39,610 nt of DNA from CAYFMH01 sp964344165. GTDB lineage: Bacteria > Patescibacteriota > Gracilibacteria > UBA4473. Where the stretch lies: positions 1 to 39,610 of the forward strand of contig CAYFMH010000006.1 in assembly GCA_964344165.1 (NCBI GenBank), read 5' to 3'. Under the pieces are notes generated by a model. It was not told the DNA's origin. It worked only from the letters and a program-made list of their open reading frames with translations, and searched no databases. The position numbers and the translations under genes are program-made. Every line of letters starts with the position of its first letter. Position 1 is the first letter of the stretch. Below are positions 1 to 7,567 of this stretch, piece by piece.

Positions 1-78
1 GGTTAAGAATTATGTCCTCATTCTATATATCTATGATTTATTTAGCAATCCCAAAGTTGGAAGGTATCTGGATATCGT

Positions 79-924
79 TTGGGGAGAGAGTTGTTTGGGA
101 TTTCTGATCCTGGATCAGATCATTCTGAAGAACTAGCAAAAAGACTTTGGCCAGAAGAAGCAGCGCGACTTCTTTCTCTGAAGCCATTAGATACTCGGAA
201 CCATGATCATCTTCGTTTACTTATTGGAGACCCTGAAAAATTAATTTTATATGGCAGGGGAATGAGTCTAACAAAGGCTAAATTTTATCATAAAGAACTT
301 AATTGGTATATGACAGGAAGAACTCTTAGCTTTATTTTTTTTGGAACTAAGCCTCGGCCTAATCATTCAGAGGAGATAGCAAAAAAACTTTGGCCAAAAG
401 AAGCAGAAGAATTACTTTCTAAAGGAAAAATAGACTTAAAAAATGATGATCATCTTCGCTTGCTTATTGGAGACATGGATTATCTTTTTTATCGAACAGG
501 AAAGGTTAAACCTTTATTAATGATTCCATTTTATTGTTCTGAGAGAAATTGGTCTATGAGTGGAGGAATTATAGGGAAAACATTATTTAATGAAGAAAAT
601 CCTACAGAAGTTCATACAGAGATGCTAGCTCGACGGCTTTGGCCGGAAGAAGCAGAAAAAAAAATTCCAAAAGAAGAAATAGATCTTAAAAATGATGACC
701 ATCTTCGTTTACTTATTGGAGGAGTGGAAAACCTTATTCAGAATGGTCGAGGGATAAGTCTAGTAAAGTGTAGATTTATTTGTGAAGAAAAAGTTTGGAA
801 TATTTCTGGAGGACAAATTGGGAGGGCTTTATTTGATACAGAAAATTCAAATTCTTCTCATGCCGAAGCCCTCGCCCGCCGTCTCTGGCCAGAAGAAGCT
901 GTCCGACTTTTGGGAGAAAAATAA
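79..924 (+). CDS. Tandem ~83-residue repeat protein, 5' end decayed
   Basis: I do not recognise this family. The product is three full repeats and a partial fourth. Each repeat carries a segment like 'H(S/T)E.LA(R/K)(R/K)LWPEEA', then 'DHLRLLIG', then a 'W..SG' segment with 'LF'. The protein ends just after the fourth 'RLWPEEA', so it stops mid-repeat. TTG at 79 is the only usable start, but repeat homology continues upstream: codons 37-78 in the same frame read 'FI-stop-QSQSWKVSGYR', matching 'FICEEKVWNISGG' of the later repeat, with in-frame TGA at 34 and TAG at 43. I infer that a longer repeat gene was truncated by nonsense mutations and that this is its still-open 3' part. No signal peptide or membrane segment is visible. 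It may be expressed from TTG or be a pseudogene; a further part may lie outside the window. Confidence 0.55.
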   Translation: MGRELFGISDPGSDHSEELAKRLWPEEAARLLSLKPLDTRNHDHLRLLIGDPEKLILYGRGMSLTKAKFYHKELNWYMTGRTLSFIFFGTKPRPNHSEEIAKKLWPKEAEELLSKGKIDLKNDDHLRLLIGDMDYLFYRTGKVKPLLMIPFYCSERNWSMSGGIIGKTLFNEENPTEVHTEMLARRLWPEEAEKKIPKEEIDLKNDDHLRLLIGGVENLIQNGRGISLVKCRFICEEKVWNISGGQIGRALFDTENSNSSHAEALARRLWPEEAVRLLGEK

Positions 925-932
925 AAAAAGCA

Positions 933-951
933 GTAAAAACCGAAGTTTTAC
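933..951 (-). terminator. Intrinsic terminator of rpsG
   Basis: On the minus strand a 7-bp stem closes a C(UUCG)G tetraloop and is followed by a U-rich tract. It lies 48 bases past the rpsG stop. It sits between convergent genes and could also act weakly on the plus-strand repeat gene. Confidence 0.75.
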
Positions 952-998
952 CACTTTTCCATTTTTGCTCTTTGCTATTTGTTCTCCGCTCTTTGATA

Positions 999-1664
999 CT
1001 AGTACCGAGCTAGGTGTGCAAAGGCTTTATTGGCCTGGGCCATTTTGTGTACTTCTTCTTTTTTACTAAACGCATATCCACTTTCGTTAGCGGCATCAAT
1101 CAGCTCGAGCGCCAATCGTCGATACATTGGCATTCCTTTTTTCTTTCTGGCTCCTTCGAGAATCCATCGGACAGAGAGCGTCTCTTGTCGTTTTGGAGTG
1201 ACTTCCATTGGAATTTGATAAACCGCTCCTCCGATTCGTTTTGCTTTTGTTTCCATACTTGGTTTCACATTAGCAAAAGCCAATTCAAATGTTTTGATTG
1301 GATTTTTTTGCCCTTTTCGGCTGAGTTCATCAAAGGTGTCTTTGAGAATTCTTTGGGCGAGTGTTTTCTTCCCATTTTTCATAATGCAATTAACCACTTT
1401 GGTCTGAAGTGGATCTCGATAAGAAAAAGGATTTTTGTACTTAAATTTTTTCTCGGTTTTCCCGCCGCTTCCATCAGGTTTATCCTCTGTTGAGGAAGTC
1501 GCGTCCTCTTTTTTAGAAGATTTAGCGGGTTTCTTTTCTCCCCCTTCGCTCTCCGAGCTACGGCGGACAGGTGCTTTTTTTTCCTTTTTTGGAGTTGCGG
1601 ATTCCTCCTTTTCCGAATTTTTAGAGGCGGCTTCGGCGGCCGCTGCTTTTGTTTCGTCAGACAT
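999..1664 (-). CDS. rpsG: 30S ribosomal protein S7 with long N-terminal extension
   Basis: S7 binds the 3' major domain of 16S rRNA and nucleates the small-subunit head near the mRNA exit. The S7 core runs from about residue 72 to 221: 'NPFSYRDPLQTKVVN', 'VYQIPMEVTPKRQETLSVRWI', and the C-terminal 'HKMAQANKAFAH' typical of the family. Bacterial S7 is usually about 156 residues; this one has about 70 extra N-terminal residues rich in Lys, Glu, Ser and Ala, of low complexity and probably disordered. The ATG is preceded by an A-rich stretch with no Shine-Dalgarno site. rpsL, fusA and tuf, the usual str-operon partners, are not adjacent; the next gene upstream on this strand is ispG, 110 bp away. 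The identification is secure; the function of the extension is unknown. Confidence 0.95.
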   Translation of the reverse strand: MSDETKAAAAEAASKNSEKEESATPKKEKKAPVRRSSESEGGEKKPAKSSKKEDATSSTEDKPDGSGGKTEKKFKYKNPFSYRDPLQTKVVNCIMKNGKKTLAQRILKDTFDELSRKGQKNPIKTFELAFANVKPSMETKAKRIGGAVYQIPMEVTPKRQETLSVRWILEGARKKKGMPMYRRLALELIDAANESGYAFSKKEEVHKMAQANKAFAHLARY

Positions 1665-1774
1665 TTTTTTAGAAAATTAAAAAGTAAAAATGTGAGCGGA
1701 ATATAAAGAGAAAAGAGAAAACGTCAATATTATTTTTCTTGCAATTTATACTGAGAAAATAAAGAAAGGGGGAA

Positions 1775-2938
1775 TCAGTATTTTTGATCTATAAAATCCT
1801 CCAAAATCTGCCAAAACTGATCCTCAATATCTGTTCCTTTTAGATCTTGAAAGTGCCTACCTGCTACAAAAACTGAAGCAAAAGGGGATTCTGATTTGCC
1901 GGGAAGAGAGATGCCGATATCGGCATTTTTGGCTTCTCCGGGGCCATTGACCACGCATCCCATCACGGCAATCTTGAGATTTTCTACTCCCGGATACTTT
2001 ATCTTCCATTCGGGCAGCGATTTTTGGATTCGTTTATTTATATTGAGCGCCAGATGTTGAAACTGATCCGATGAGGTTCTCCCACAACCAGGACAGCTGG
2101 TCACGCGAGGGTGGAAGTTTCTGAGTCCCAAACTCTGCAGGATCATTTTGCCCACTTCTACTTCTCGAGTTCTATTGTGTCCAGGGAGGGGCGTGAGCGA
2201 GACACGGATGGTGTGTCCGATGTCTTTATCCAGCAGTACTCCCAGAGCAATACTGCTGCTCACAATCCCCCAGTCTCCCTGACCGGCTTCTGTGAGCCCG
2301 AGATGGAGGATATAATCTGATTTTTGAGCCATAGCTTCATACACGCGGATCATGGAACTTACCTCTGACATTTTGGCCGAAAGGATGATTTTATCTTTTG
2401 GGAGCCCAATTTTTTCTGCTAATTTGGCCGACTGGAGGACTGATTTGACGGCGGCTTCTTCGAGGAGGCATTCCGCACTTTTGTCCGTATTTTTCGCCAT
2501 CAGATCGTCCAGTATTTCGCTATCTACGGAGCCTGAATTAACCCCAATCCGGACCGGTTTATCATATTTGATGGCCAGCTCTACCATTTCCTGGAAGTTC
2601 TGATCTTTGGCATTACCGGGATTGATTCGGTATTTATCAAGCAATTGGGCACAGTCTGGATTTTTTTTGAGCAGCACATTTCCGTTGAAATGAAAATCAC
2701 CCACGATCGGCACATCCGATTTTTTTCGGACATTTTCAATGATTTGGGGGACCACCTGAGCGGCTTCATCGTTATTGACGGTGATACGGACAATCTCGGC
2801 CCCCGCTTTGTTGAGTTCCAAAATCTGAGCGGTGGTCGCTTCAATATCAGAAGTGTCCGTGTTGGTCATGGATTGGAGCGTAATCGGATGATCGGTTCCG
2901 ATAGAAATATTCCCAACTTTTACGGTTAGATTTTTCAT
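1775..2938 (-). CDS. ispG: 4-hydroxy-3-methylbut-2-enyl diphosphate synthase (GcpE)
   Basis: IspG converts methylerythritol cyclodiphosphate to HMBPP in the MEP isoprenoid pathway, using a [4Fe-4S] cluster. The 387-residue product has the N-terminal TIM-barrel ('ITLQSMTNTDT' about residues 19-29; 'RINPGN' about 104-109) and the C-terminal cluster domain. C282 and C285 in 'SCPGCGR' and C328 in 'GCVVNGPGEA' are the expected ligands, with E335 the conserved active-site acid. Length is normal for the two-domain bacterial form. It starts 6 bp after the stop of the MGMT-like gene on the same strand, so the two are probably cotranscribed. Its presence implies that the cell makes its own isoprenoid precursors, which many reduced CPR genomes have lost. 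Confidence 0.96.
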   Translation of the reverse strand: MKNLTVKVGNISIGTDHPITLQSMTNTDTSDIEATTAQILELNKAGAEIVRITVNNDEAAQVVPQIIENVRKKSDVPIVGDFHFNGNVLLKKNPDCAQLLDKYRINPGNAKDQNFQEMVELAIKYDKPVRIGVNSGSVDSEILDDLMAKNTDKSAECLLEEAAVKSVLQSAKLAEKIGLPKDKIILSAKMSEVSSMIRVYEAMAQKSDYILHLGLTEAGQGDWGIVSSSIALGVLLDKDIGHTIRVSLTPLPGHNRTREVEVGKMILQSLGLRNFHPRVTSCPGCGRTSSDQFQHLALNINKRIQKSLPEWKIKYPGVENLKIAVMGCVVNGPGEAKNADIGISLPGKSESPFASVFVAGRHFQDLKGTDIEDQFWQILEDFIDQKY

Positions 2939-2944
2939 GAAATT

Positions 2945-3193
2945 TTAATTTATAGCCCTTTCTTTTTTCAGAATTTTAATTTTTTGGGCATTGCCTCGGT
3001 TGTATCCACCAGGAAGTCCATCACTTCTGATCACTCGATGGCAGGGAATAGCCGGATCATAATTTTTGCTGAGGATATTGCCGACGGCTCGATAAGCCCG
3101 AGGACTTCCGGCGAGTTCAGCGACTTGGCGGTAGGTCAGGATTTGTCCTTTTGGGATTTTTCGGACTACTTCAAACACTTTTTTGGAAAACAT
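2945..3193 (-). CDS. MGMT-type O6-alkylguanine transferase domain protein
   Basis: This 82-residue protein is only the C-terminal DNA-binding and active-site domain of the Ada/MGMT family. It has the helix-turn-helix segment 'TYRQVAELAGSPRAYRAVG' (about 20-38) and the acceptor motif 'PCHRV' with Cys51, followed by 'GGYNRG'. Cys51 is retained, unlike alkyltransferase-like (ATL) proteins, which replace it with Trp or Ala, so direct alkyl transfer from DNA remains possible. The N-terminal domain of canonical Ogt (about 160-170 residues total) is missing; such single-domain forms are known. It is first in a probable two-gene unit with ispG and is divergent from the DUF4112 gene. Confidence 0.85.
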   Translation of the reverse strand: MFSKKVFEVVRKIPKGQILTYRQVAELAGSPRAYRAVGNILSKNYDPAIPCHRVIRSDGLPGGYNRGNAQKIKILKKERAIN

Positions 3194-3264
3194 TTTTGGA
3201 AAATTAAAAAATCAGTAAACTGGGACCAAGTTTTACCCTTATTTTTTTAAATATTTGCGAGCAT

Positions 3265-3792
3265 ATGCAAGAAGAAGAAAAATCGCAACCGAAAAATGTC
3301 CCAGAGGAAGTGTTGAACCAATCTCATGAAGCACAGACATCTCTCCAAAAAGAAATCATAGAAGAGTTAACTAAGGCTAAAAGTTCAGAAGAACGAGTGA
3401 AATTGTACGGGCAGGTGGTAGATACTTATGGGTTGGATGCTATCGTTAGTTTATTACCCCTCGGAGGAGATGCCGGGTCTTCTTTGATTTCCGGACTTTA
3501 TCTCCTCTTCGAAGCTAGAAATGCCAATCTCAACAAAACGGATTACCTCAAAATAATAGGACTTCAAACCGCGGATGTTTTTGCGGGAGCCATTCCTCTG
3601 GCTGGAGATGCGGCTGATTATCTTTTTCAGGCTAATAAATGGAGTGCTGGGTTTTTTGAAGAAAAAACAGAGGAATTGGCACAAAAAGCTCGGGAAGCGG
3701 GAGTATCTGAAGCAGATATCGTAAAAATTACTGAGAAAGCCGAAAAATTACCGAAAATTGTAAAAAAAGTCGTAAAAGGTTTACCGGCCTAA
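3265..3792 (+). CDS. DUF4112-like membrane protein
   Basis: Residues about 50-140 match the DUF4112 pattern: 'YGLDAIVSLLPLGGDAGSS' begins the first hydrophobic helix pair, 'LYLLFEARN' follows, and 'ADVFAGAIPLAGDAADYLFQANK' forms the second. The pairing of 'P(L/V)xGD' turns after hydrophobic stretches is the hallmark. The N-terminal 45 residues and the C-terminal tail (rich in Lys/Glu) look helical and soluble. Biochemical function is unknown. It leads a co-directional group of small unknown genes up to 5005. The start is the first ATG of the frame; no Shine-Dalgarno site precedes it. Confidence 0.75.
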   Translation: MQEEEKSQPKNVPEEVLNQSHEAQTSLQKEIIEELTKAKSSEERVKLYGQVVDTYGLDAIVSLLPLGGDAGSSLISGLYLLFEARNANLNKTDYLKIIGLQTADVFAGAIPLAGDAADYLFQANKWSAGFFEEKTEELAQKAREAGVSEADIVKITEKAEKLPKIVKKVVKGLPA

Positions 3793-3829
3793 AAAGTTTG
3801 CTTAAAATAAAAGTAATTAACTTTTTATT

Positions 3830-4396
3830 ATGGCTCATCCTCTCGCATCAGTATCGGAAACCATTGGAGGCAAGGCAATGGAAATGGTCTCAGCGCCTTT
3901 TGGTGGTTCTCTTTTTGAGAGTTTATTTAGTGGGGATACGGCTTCTGAAGCCCTAAAGGTTCGTGAAACGGCCCAAAGTGAGAGGGAGGGGATTTTTGAT
4001 TCGCTCTGGAATGTTGGTGGAGAAGTAGGGGAGTCTTGGTTAAGTCGAAATTTTCCGGTTGTAAGTCAGATCTTTGATGTAGCTGGATGGGTGATCGGCA
4101 ACAAAGATGAGGAAGCTTTTGCCTGGCAAAACGAATTTGAGACCTTGTCTGCGCTCACGATGTTTATCCCTGATTTTTTGCTTCGGCACATGACGGACCC
4201 CATCGCGAACTCTGATATTTTTATCAAAATCCTGAGGAACTGGCCCCTGGGAGGGGATGATTTTGCGGACCGAATTGAGAGCAAAGGGGATCCGGATGAT
4301 GTGATTCAGGCTTTTCGGATGATCCATCAGGATCTGACTACCGGTAAAGTCTCGGGAGATGCACTATTTAAGCATGTTATTTCCGCTATTTTATAA
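3830..4396 (+). CDS. Hypothetical protein, 188 aa
   Basis: I do not recognise the family. The protein has a Gly/Ser-rich N-terminus, a central amphipathic region with 'WLSRNFPVVSQIFDVAGWVIGN', and an acidic middle containing 'NWPLGGDDFADRI'. No signal peptide, Cys pairs or catalytic motif is evident. It begins 37 bp after the DUF4112 gene and is followed 12 bp later by the next small gene, so a shared transcript is likely. Codon use matches the neighbourhood. Confidence 0.75.
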   Translation: MAHPLASVSETIGGKAMEMVSAPFGGSLFESLFSGDTASEALKVRETAQSEREGIFDSLWNVGGEVGESWLSRNFPVVSQIFDVAGWVIGNKDEEAFAWQNEFETLSALTMFIPDFLLRHMTDPIANSDIFIKILRNWPLGGDDFADRIESKGDPDDVIQAFRMIHQDLTTGKVSGDALFKHVISAIL

Positions 4397-4408
4397 ACCT
4401 TCCAAAAA

Positions 4409-4606
4409 ATGAAAAAACGAGAAATTATTAAAAGCATTCTCTTGCACCTGCAAATGTCTACCATGACTGCAAAAGAAAAATCCATGTGGACGGTTTTATT
4501 GCCGACTTTGGGAGATGCAGAACTGAAAAAACTCAACGATTCGCTTAAAAAAGAAGTGGATCAGCTCATGGATCTTTATCTCAAAAAGTTAAAAATAGAT
4601 GCCTGA
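4409..4606 (+). CDS. Hypothetical small helical protein, 65 aa
   Basis: An unrecognised basic N-terminus ('MKKREIIKSILLHL') is followed by an amphipathic helix with heptad-like Leu spacing ('LKKLNDSLKKEVDQLMDLYLKKLK'-type region, given here only as a description of residues about 40-62). This suggests a short coiled coil. It overlaps the next gene by 8 bases, which supports both as real and translationally coupled. Confidence 0.65.
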   Translation: MKKREIIKSILLHLQMSTMTAKEKSMWTVLLPTLGDAELKKLNDSLKKEVDQLMDLYLKKLKIDA

Positions 4607-4847
4607 TATTTTGTCTCTGGCGGGGGCTTTTTATGAGAACTATCCCTCTCCAATCCCTCTCACGGTGGAACGAAAGAATCTTCTAAAAAAAGTAGAACAG
4701 GTGATATCAAATGCCGTTTTTTTGAGTGATAAAAAGAAAAAAAATATCATAAAATTAATTCCTTTTTTTGCAGATAAAGTTCTCAAAGAGATGAAAAATA
4801 CTTTTATCCGTGAGAGTTTTCGTTTTTTAATCCGTAACAAAAAATGA
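4599..4847 (+). CDS. Hypothetical small basic protein, 82 aa
   Basis: Unrecognised. The N-terminal third ('MPDILSLAGAFYENYPSPIP') is neutral and the rest is Lys-rich and helical, ending 'RFLIRNKK'. It overlaps the upstream gene by 8 bases and the downstream one by 4 (ATGA), typical of translational coupling within an operon. There is no membrane segment and no Cys. Confidence 0.65.
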   Translation: MPDILSLAGAFYENYPSPIPLTVERKNLLKKVEQVISNAVFLSDKKKKNIIKLIPFFADKVLKEMKNTFIRESFRFLIRNKK

Positions 4848-5005
4848 CCAACGGTAATCAATCAGCTCCGGCAGAAGTATTAGAATATCTCACTCCAGAA
4901 GGGAAAGAAAAACTAGATCAGAGTTTAAAGGCAAATGAAGAAAAAGATCGACAATTTTTGGCCGAATTGGAAGATCTGGCGGAGGTTTTTGCAGAGGAAG
5001 ATTGA
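4844..5005 (+). CDS. Hypothetical acidic microprotein, 53 aa
   Basis: A short frame beginning MTNGNQSAPAEVLEYLTPEG and ending 'EVFAEED'. The C-terminal two-thirds is very acidic and predicted helical. Its ATG overlaps the stop of the preceding gene as ATGA. The charge is complementary to the basic gene before it, which makes a small protein pair conceivable, but that is inference. It ends the co-directional cluster; a separate promoter follows. Confidence 0.6.
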   Translation: MTNGNQSAPAEVLEYLTPEGKEKLDQSLKANEEKDRQFLAELEDLAEVFAEED

Positions 5006-5014
5006 TAGATTGAT

Positions 5015-5042
5015 TTGACTTTTTGTGTTTTTTTTGTATTAA
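5015..5042 (+). promoter_or_regulatory. Sigma-70-type promoter of the 91-aa gene
   Basis: TTGACT at 5015-5020 and TATTAA at 5037-5042 are separated by 16 bases, 30 bases before the ATG at 5073. Confidence 0.6.
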
Positions 5043-5072
5043 AATTGTAAGTAAATTTTAATTATTTTAAAA

Positions 5073-5348
5073 ATGACAGAATTAGCATTGACTAGTGGAA
5101 ATTACGAAGAGGTTCTTAGTAAATTAGAACTTCCTGAAGCAGAAAGAGGGTTTTTGGTGGCAGCTATCAGAAGAACCCAAACAGAAGAAAAAGCTATTGC
5201 TCTGAAATTAGAAGAAGTTACAGCAGTTATCAAAATGGTTACTGACAATAGAATGACTCTTGATGGTAAACCTTTGGAGATTTATGAAGAAGCCCTAAAG
5301 CAGGCTGGTTATTACAGCCTTGAAGTGAAAAATGTATTAGAGTCTTAA
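5073..5348 (+). CDS. Hypothetical protein, 91 aa
   Basis: Unrecognised, acidic and probably all-helical ('TEEKAIALKLEEVTAVIKMV'), with no signal peptide or Cys. It has its own promoter and an A-rich leader 'TTTTAAAA' directly before ATG, the local pattern for initiation without Shine-Dalgarno. Its stop shares the tetranucleotide TTAA with the stop of the convergent glycosylase gene, so the two genes overlap by 4 bases. Confidence 0.75.
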   Translation: MTELALTSGNYEEVLSKLELPEAERGFLVAAIRRTQTEEKAIALKLEEVTAVIKMVTDNRMTLDGKPLEIYEEALKQAGYYSLEVKNVLES

Positions 5349-5845
5349 AAATCTTTCGCTATAAACCTCCACAATTTATCAGTTCCTACTTTGATCCCAA
5401 TTCTGGGCGTGGCTTCATATTTTGGTTGTAGATTCGTTTCCGTCACAAAAAAATCGCCTGAGGTGCAGAGATCTGTTCCATTTTCTTCTTTTGTAATCCC
5501 AAAAGCTCGACAGAGTTTGCCGGGGCCATCGAAGTGATGGGTATTTGTTTTAATTCCACGGATGAGGACGGCGGCCGGAAATCCCTTTGCTTCCGTCACA
5601 AAGTTCAGGCAAAAATACATCCCATAAATAAAATACACATACGCATGTCCAGCCGGACCAAACATAATCTGATTTCGAGGTGTCATCCCTCGGGCAGCAT
5701 GGCAGGCAGGATCATCTTGCCCGATGTAGGCTTCCGTCTCTGTGATGATGCCTGTTTTTGTGCGAAAATGTATTTCTTTTCCCAAAAGATCCACCGCCAC
5801 CTCTAGAGTTGGCCGAGCATAGAAGTTTCGAGTTAATTTCTTCAT
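5345..5845 (-). CDS. DNA-3-methyladenine glycosylase, AAG/MPG family
   Basis: It excises alkylated purines from DNA in base excision repair. Family motifs are clear: 'FYARPTLEVAVDLLGKEI' near the N-terminus, 'ETEAYIGQDDPACHAARG' carrying the catalytic Glu, 'MFGPAGHAYVYFIYGM' forming the binding pocket, and 'GPGKLCRAFGI'. At 166 residues it is somewhat shorter than the usual 190-210 because the C-terminal part is compact. With the MGMT-like gene about 2 kb away, the window holds two independent alkylation-repair genes. It begins with ATG preceded by the heptad array at 5849-5934. Confidence 0.93.
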   Translation of the reverse strand: MKKLTRNFYARPTLEVAVDLLGKEIHFRTKTGIITETEAYIGQDDPACHAARGMTPRNQIMFGPAGHAYVYFIYGMYFCLNFVTEAKGFPAAVLIRGIKTNTHHFDGPGKLCRAFGITKEENGTDLCTSGDFFVTETNLQPKYEATPRIGIKVGTDKLWRFIAKDF

Positions 5846-5848
5846 CTT

Positions 5849-5934
5849 TAGCTATTAGCTTTTAGCACTTAGCCTTTAGCTTTATTTTTTAAACAAAATA
5901 AACGATTGCTAATCGCTAATGGCTAATAGCTAAC
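5849..5934. repeat. Paired heptad array A (TTAGCNN / NNGCTAA)
   Basis: The left arm has four exact 7-base units, TTAGCTA TTAGCTT TTAGCAC and TTAGCCT, plus TTAGC (5849-5881). The right arm has four complementary units, TTGCTAA TCGCTAA TGGCTAA and TAGCTAA (5907-5934). The arms could form a long imperfect hairpin around an AT-rich loop. Array B at 26519-26615 has nearly the same units. Confidence 0.85.
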
Positions 5935-5944
5935 TGCTGTTTTT

Positions 5945-6154
5945 TTATGATCTCCTTTTTGGTTTCAACCAAGGAAAGGCCGCCATCATGGCTGGGGTCG
6001 GGAGTGTGTGTCCACACTTTTTGCAATCATATTTGGGAGCATTTTCGGTGACATCGACAACATCGTCGAAGTGAGTTATTCGTGCCTCACATTCTTGGCA
6101 GATAACTTGTACTACTGCGTTTTGTTTTGGATCTCGGAGAACTTCTTCAGTCAT
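5945..6154 (-). CDS. Small zinc-ribbon protein, 69 aa
   Basis: Two Cys pairs, 'CQEC' (C19, C22) and 'CKKC' (C44, C47), spaced about 21 residues apart, form a typical zinc ribbon. The C-terminus is hydrophobic and basic ('MMAAFPWLKPKRRS'). The frame is open to a TTG at 6205, but that start would lie only 9 bases beyond the strong terminator at 6215-6244, so I prefer the ATG at 6154. The role is unknown; such proteins often bind RNA, DNA or ribosomes. Confidence 0.7.
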   Translation of the reverse strand: MTEEVLRDPKQNAVVQVICQECEARITHFDDVVDVTENAPKYDCKKCGHTLPTPAMMAAFPWLKPKRRS

Positions 6155-6214
6155 AGTCTGGTGTTTAGGTGTGCGAACCCTAGCGTAAGTTGCAGAATAA
6201 ATCAAGTTTTTATT

Positions 6215-6244
6215 AAAAACACCTCTCCAAAGAGAGGTGTTTTT
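6215..6244. terminator. Perfect 13-bp terminator hairpin
   Basis: Two perfect 13-base arms (AAAAACACCTCTC and its complement) flank a 4-base loop and end in T5 on both strands. It lies 17 bases past the stop of the 363-residue gene on the minus strand and can act in both directions. Confidence 0.9.
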
Positions 6245-6261
6245 GGAAGTTTTTAAAGGGA

Positions 6262-7353
6262 TTAAGCAGCGTTAAGATAAGGTTTCAATTTTTCAGGCAC
6301 TTCAGTCGGTGTTGGAAGCGTTACTGTGACTGGCTCCTCAGTTCCATAATTTAATAAATGTCCAGTAGTAACTCTCTGAGTCTCTCCTGGTTTCCAGTCT
6401 GATCTTGGAGCAATCATTTTATCCGCAATGATAAGTCCGGTTGCCGTTCGGACAAAACCCGAGATAACTTCACCTGAAGTTTGTAATGTAGTTCTTCTTT
6501 TATCCGTTTTTATTTTTTCTATTTTCTTCAATAAGTTTCTGGCAAATTCACCATGTATATTATTTATCATGTCATCAGTAGGTTGAACACCACCTGCAAC
6601 TAATCCAAAAAGATCTTCCACTTCGCTAAAGAGTTCTTGAACTTCAGTAAGTTTAGCAAGGGCTTCTTCCATCTTTGTAAAAAGACTTTGTATATTTCTA
6701 TTTTCAGCTATTTCTCCTTTTAGATATCTTAAATAATCAAAAAGTATAAACAAATTAATACTTTCAAACATTTTACTAGAAGTAGTTGCGGCTCGTGGAA
6801 GGGCAAGTGCTAATGTGTTAAATCCTTCTTCTCCTAATTTTCCTATTAGATATTCAAGCAACCGTTTTAGGTCGTGTGTATATCCAGTCATAGCTTCTCG
6901 ATAAGAAGTAGAAATTATTCGAGTATTTTCATCTATAATTCCTGCATCTCCCAAAATATCTACTACTCGTCTATGAGACTGGGCATAAACTTCTATACCT
7001 CCTCGTATCATTTCCTCAGGAATATCATACAAATCTCTTTCAAGTTTTCTGAGCCCTATTAAGTGCTGAAAATTGACTCTGTCTTTTGTTCCATCTTTCC
7101 TTTTTGCAAAAACGTCGAATCCACCTGCCTGCATTTGGAGAAGTGCATCAAACGTTTCTCCGTCCAATTTTTCTTTTAGAGTTTGTGCAATTCGTTTAAA
7201 ATTATCATTAGTCGTTTTAATATCTCTTGGATCTATGTGAGCAGAATCAGTAATCATTTCTGCATTTACACTTCTCACAAAAGCTAATTCGTCTGCATTA
7301 TCTGGGGTTTCACTGAGGGTGAAATGATGAACGGCTTCTTCGTGGGCATCCAT
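6262..7353 (-). CDS. Hypothetical helical protein, 363 aa
   Basis: Unrecognised. It is mostly helical and soluble, with a Leu-rich central region ('SKMFESINLFILFDYLRYLK') and a coiled-coil-like stretch near residues 215-245. The last 60 residues are Pro/Thr-rich. The start is uncertain: ATG at 7353 is the first canonical start, yet the frame is open and protein-like further upstream ('TVLSIGATRAGGYGAATAEA') back to an ATT-ATA pair at about 7423, with no ATG, GTG or TTG available. Either a non-canonical ATT start is used or the 5' end has been altered. It ends at a perfect terminator hairpin. Confidence 0.7.
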   Translation of the reverse strand: MDAHEEAVHHFTLSETPDNADELAFVRSVNAEMITDSAHIDPRDIKTTNDNFKRIAQTLKEKLDGETFDALLQMQAGGFDVFAKRKDGTKDRVNFQHLIGLRKLERDLYDIPEEMIRGGIEVYAQSHRRVVDILGDAGIIDENTRIISTSYREAMTGYTHDLKRLLEYLIGKLGEEGFNTLALALPRAATTSSKMFESINLFILFDYLRYLKGEIAENRNIQSLFTKMEEALAKLTEVQELFSEVEDLFGLVAGGVQPTDDMINNIHGEFARNLLKKIEKIKTDKRRTTLQTSGEVISGFVRTATGLIIADKMIAPRSDWKPGETQRVTTGHLLNYGTEEPVTVTLPTPTEVPEKLKPYLNAA

Positions 7354-7550
7354 AGCCTCAGCCGTAGCGGCTCCATATCCACCAGCTCTGGTGGCTCCAA
7401 TAGAAAGAACTGTTTTTATAATGTAAAAAATTAAAAAATAAAAATTTTAACGAAAACTTAAATTTATTTTCTTTTTTGTCAAAATATTTTTTATAAAAGA
7501 AAGATTTGCCTTCTTTTTATATTTGTTTATATATATTTCCACAAAATTTT

Positions 7551-7556
7551 TATAAT
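7551..7556 (+). promoter_or_regulatory. Consensus -10 box before the flavoprotein gene
   Basis: TATAAT lies 12 bases before the ATG at 7568, in a very AT-rich 214-bp divergent gap (7354-7567). No good -35 box is visible, so transcription would start almost at the start codon (a near-leaderless mRNA). Confidence 0.35.
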
Positions 7557-7567
7557 CATTTATAAAC

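Noticed and set aside
1748..1781. Possible ispG terminator (ATACTGA/TCAGTAT)
   Set aside because: Only 7 bp with a 20-base loop and no U-tract on the minus strand.
5849..5934. CRISPR array interpretation of the repeat tracts
   Set aside because: Units are 7 bases without spacers, arms are inverted, and no cas gene is present.
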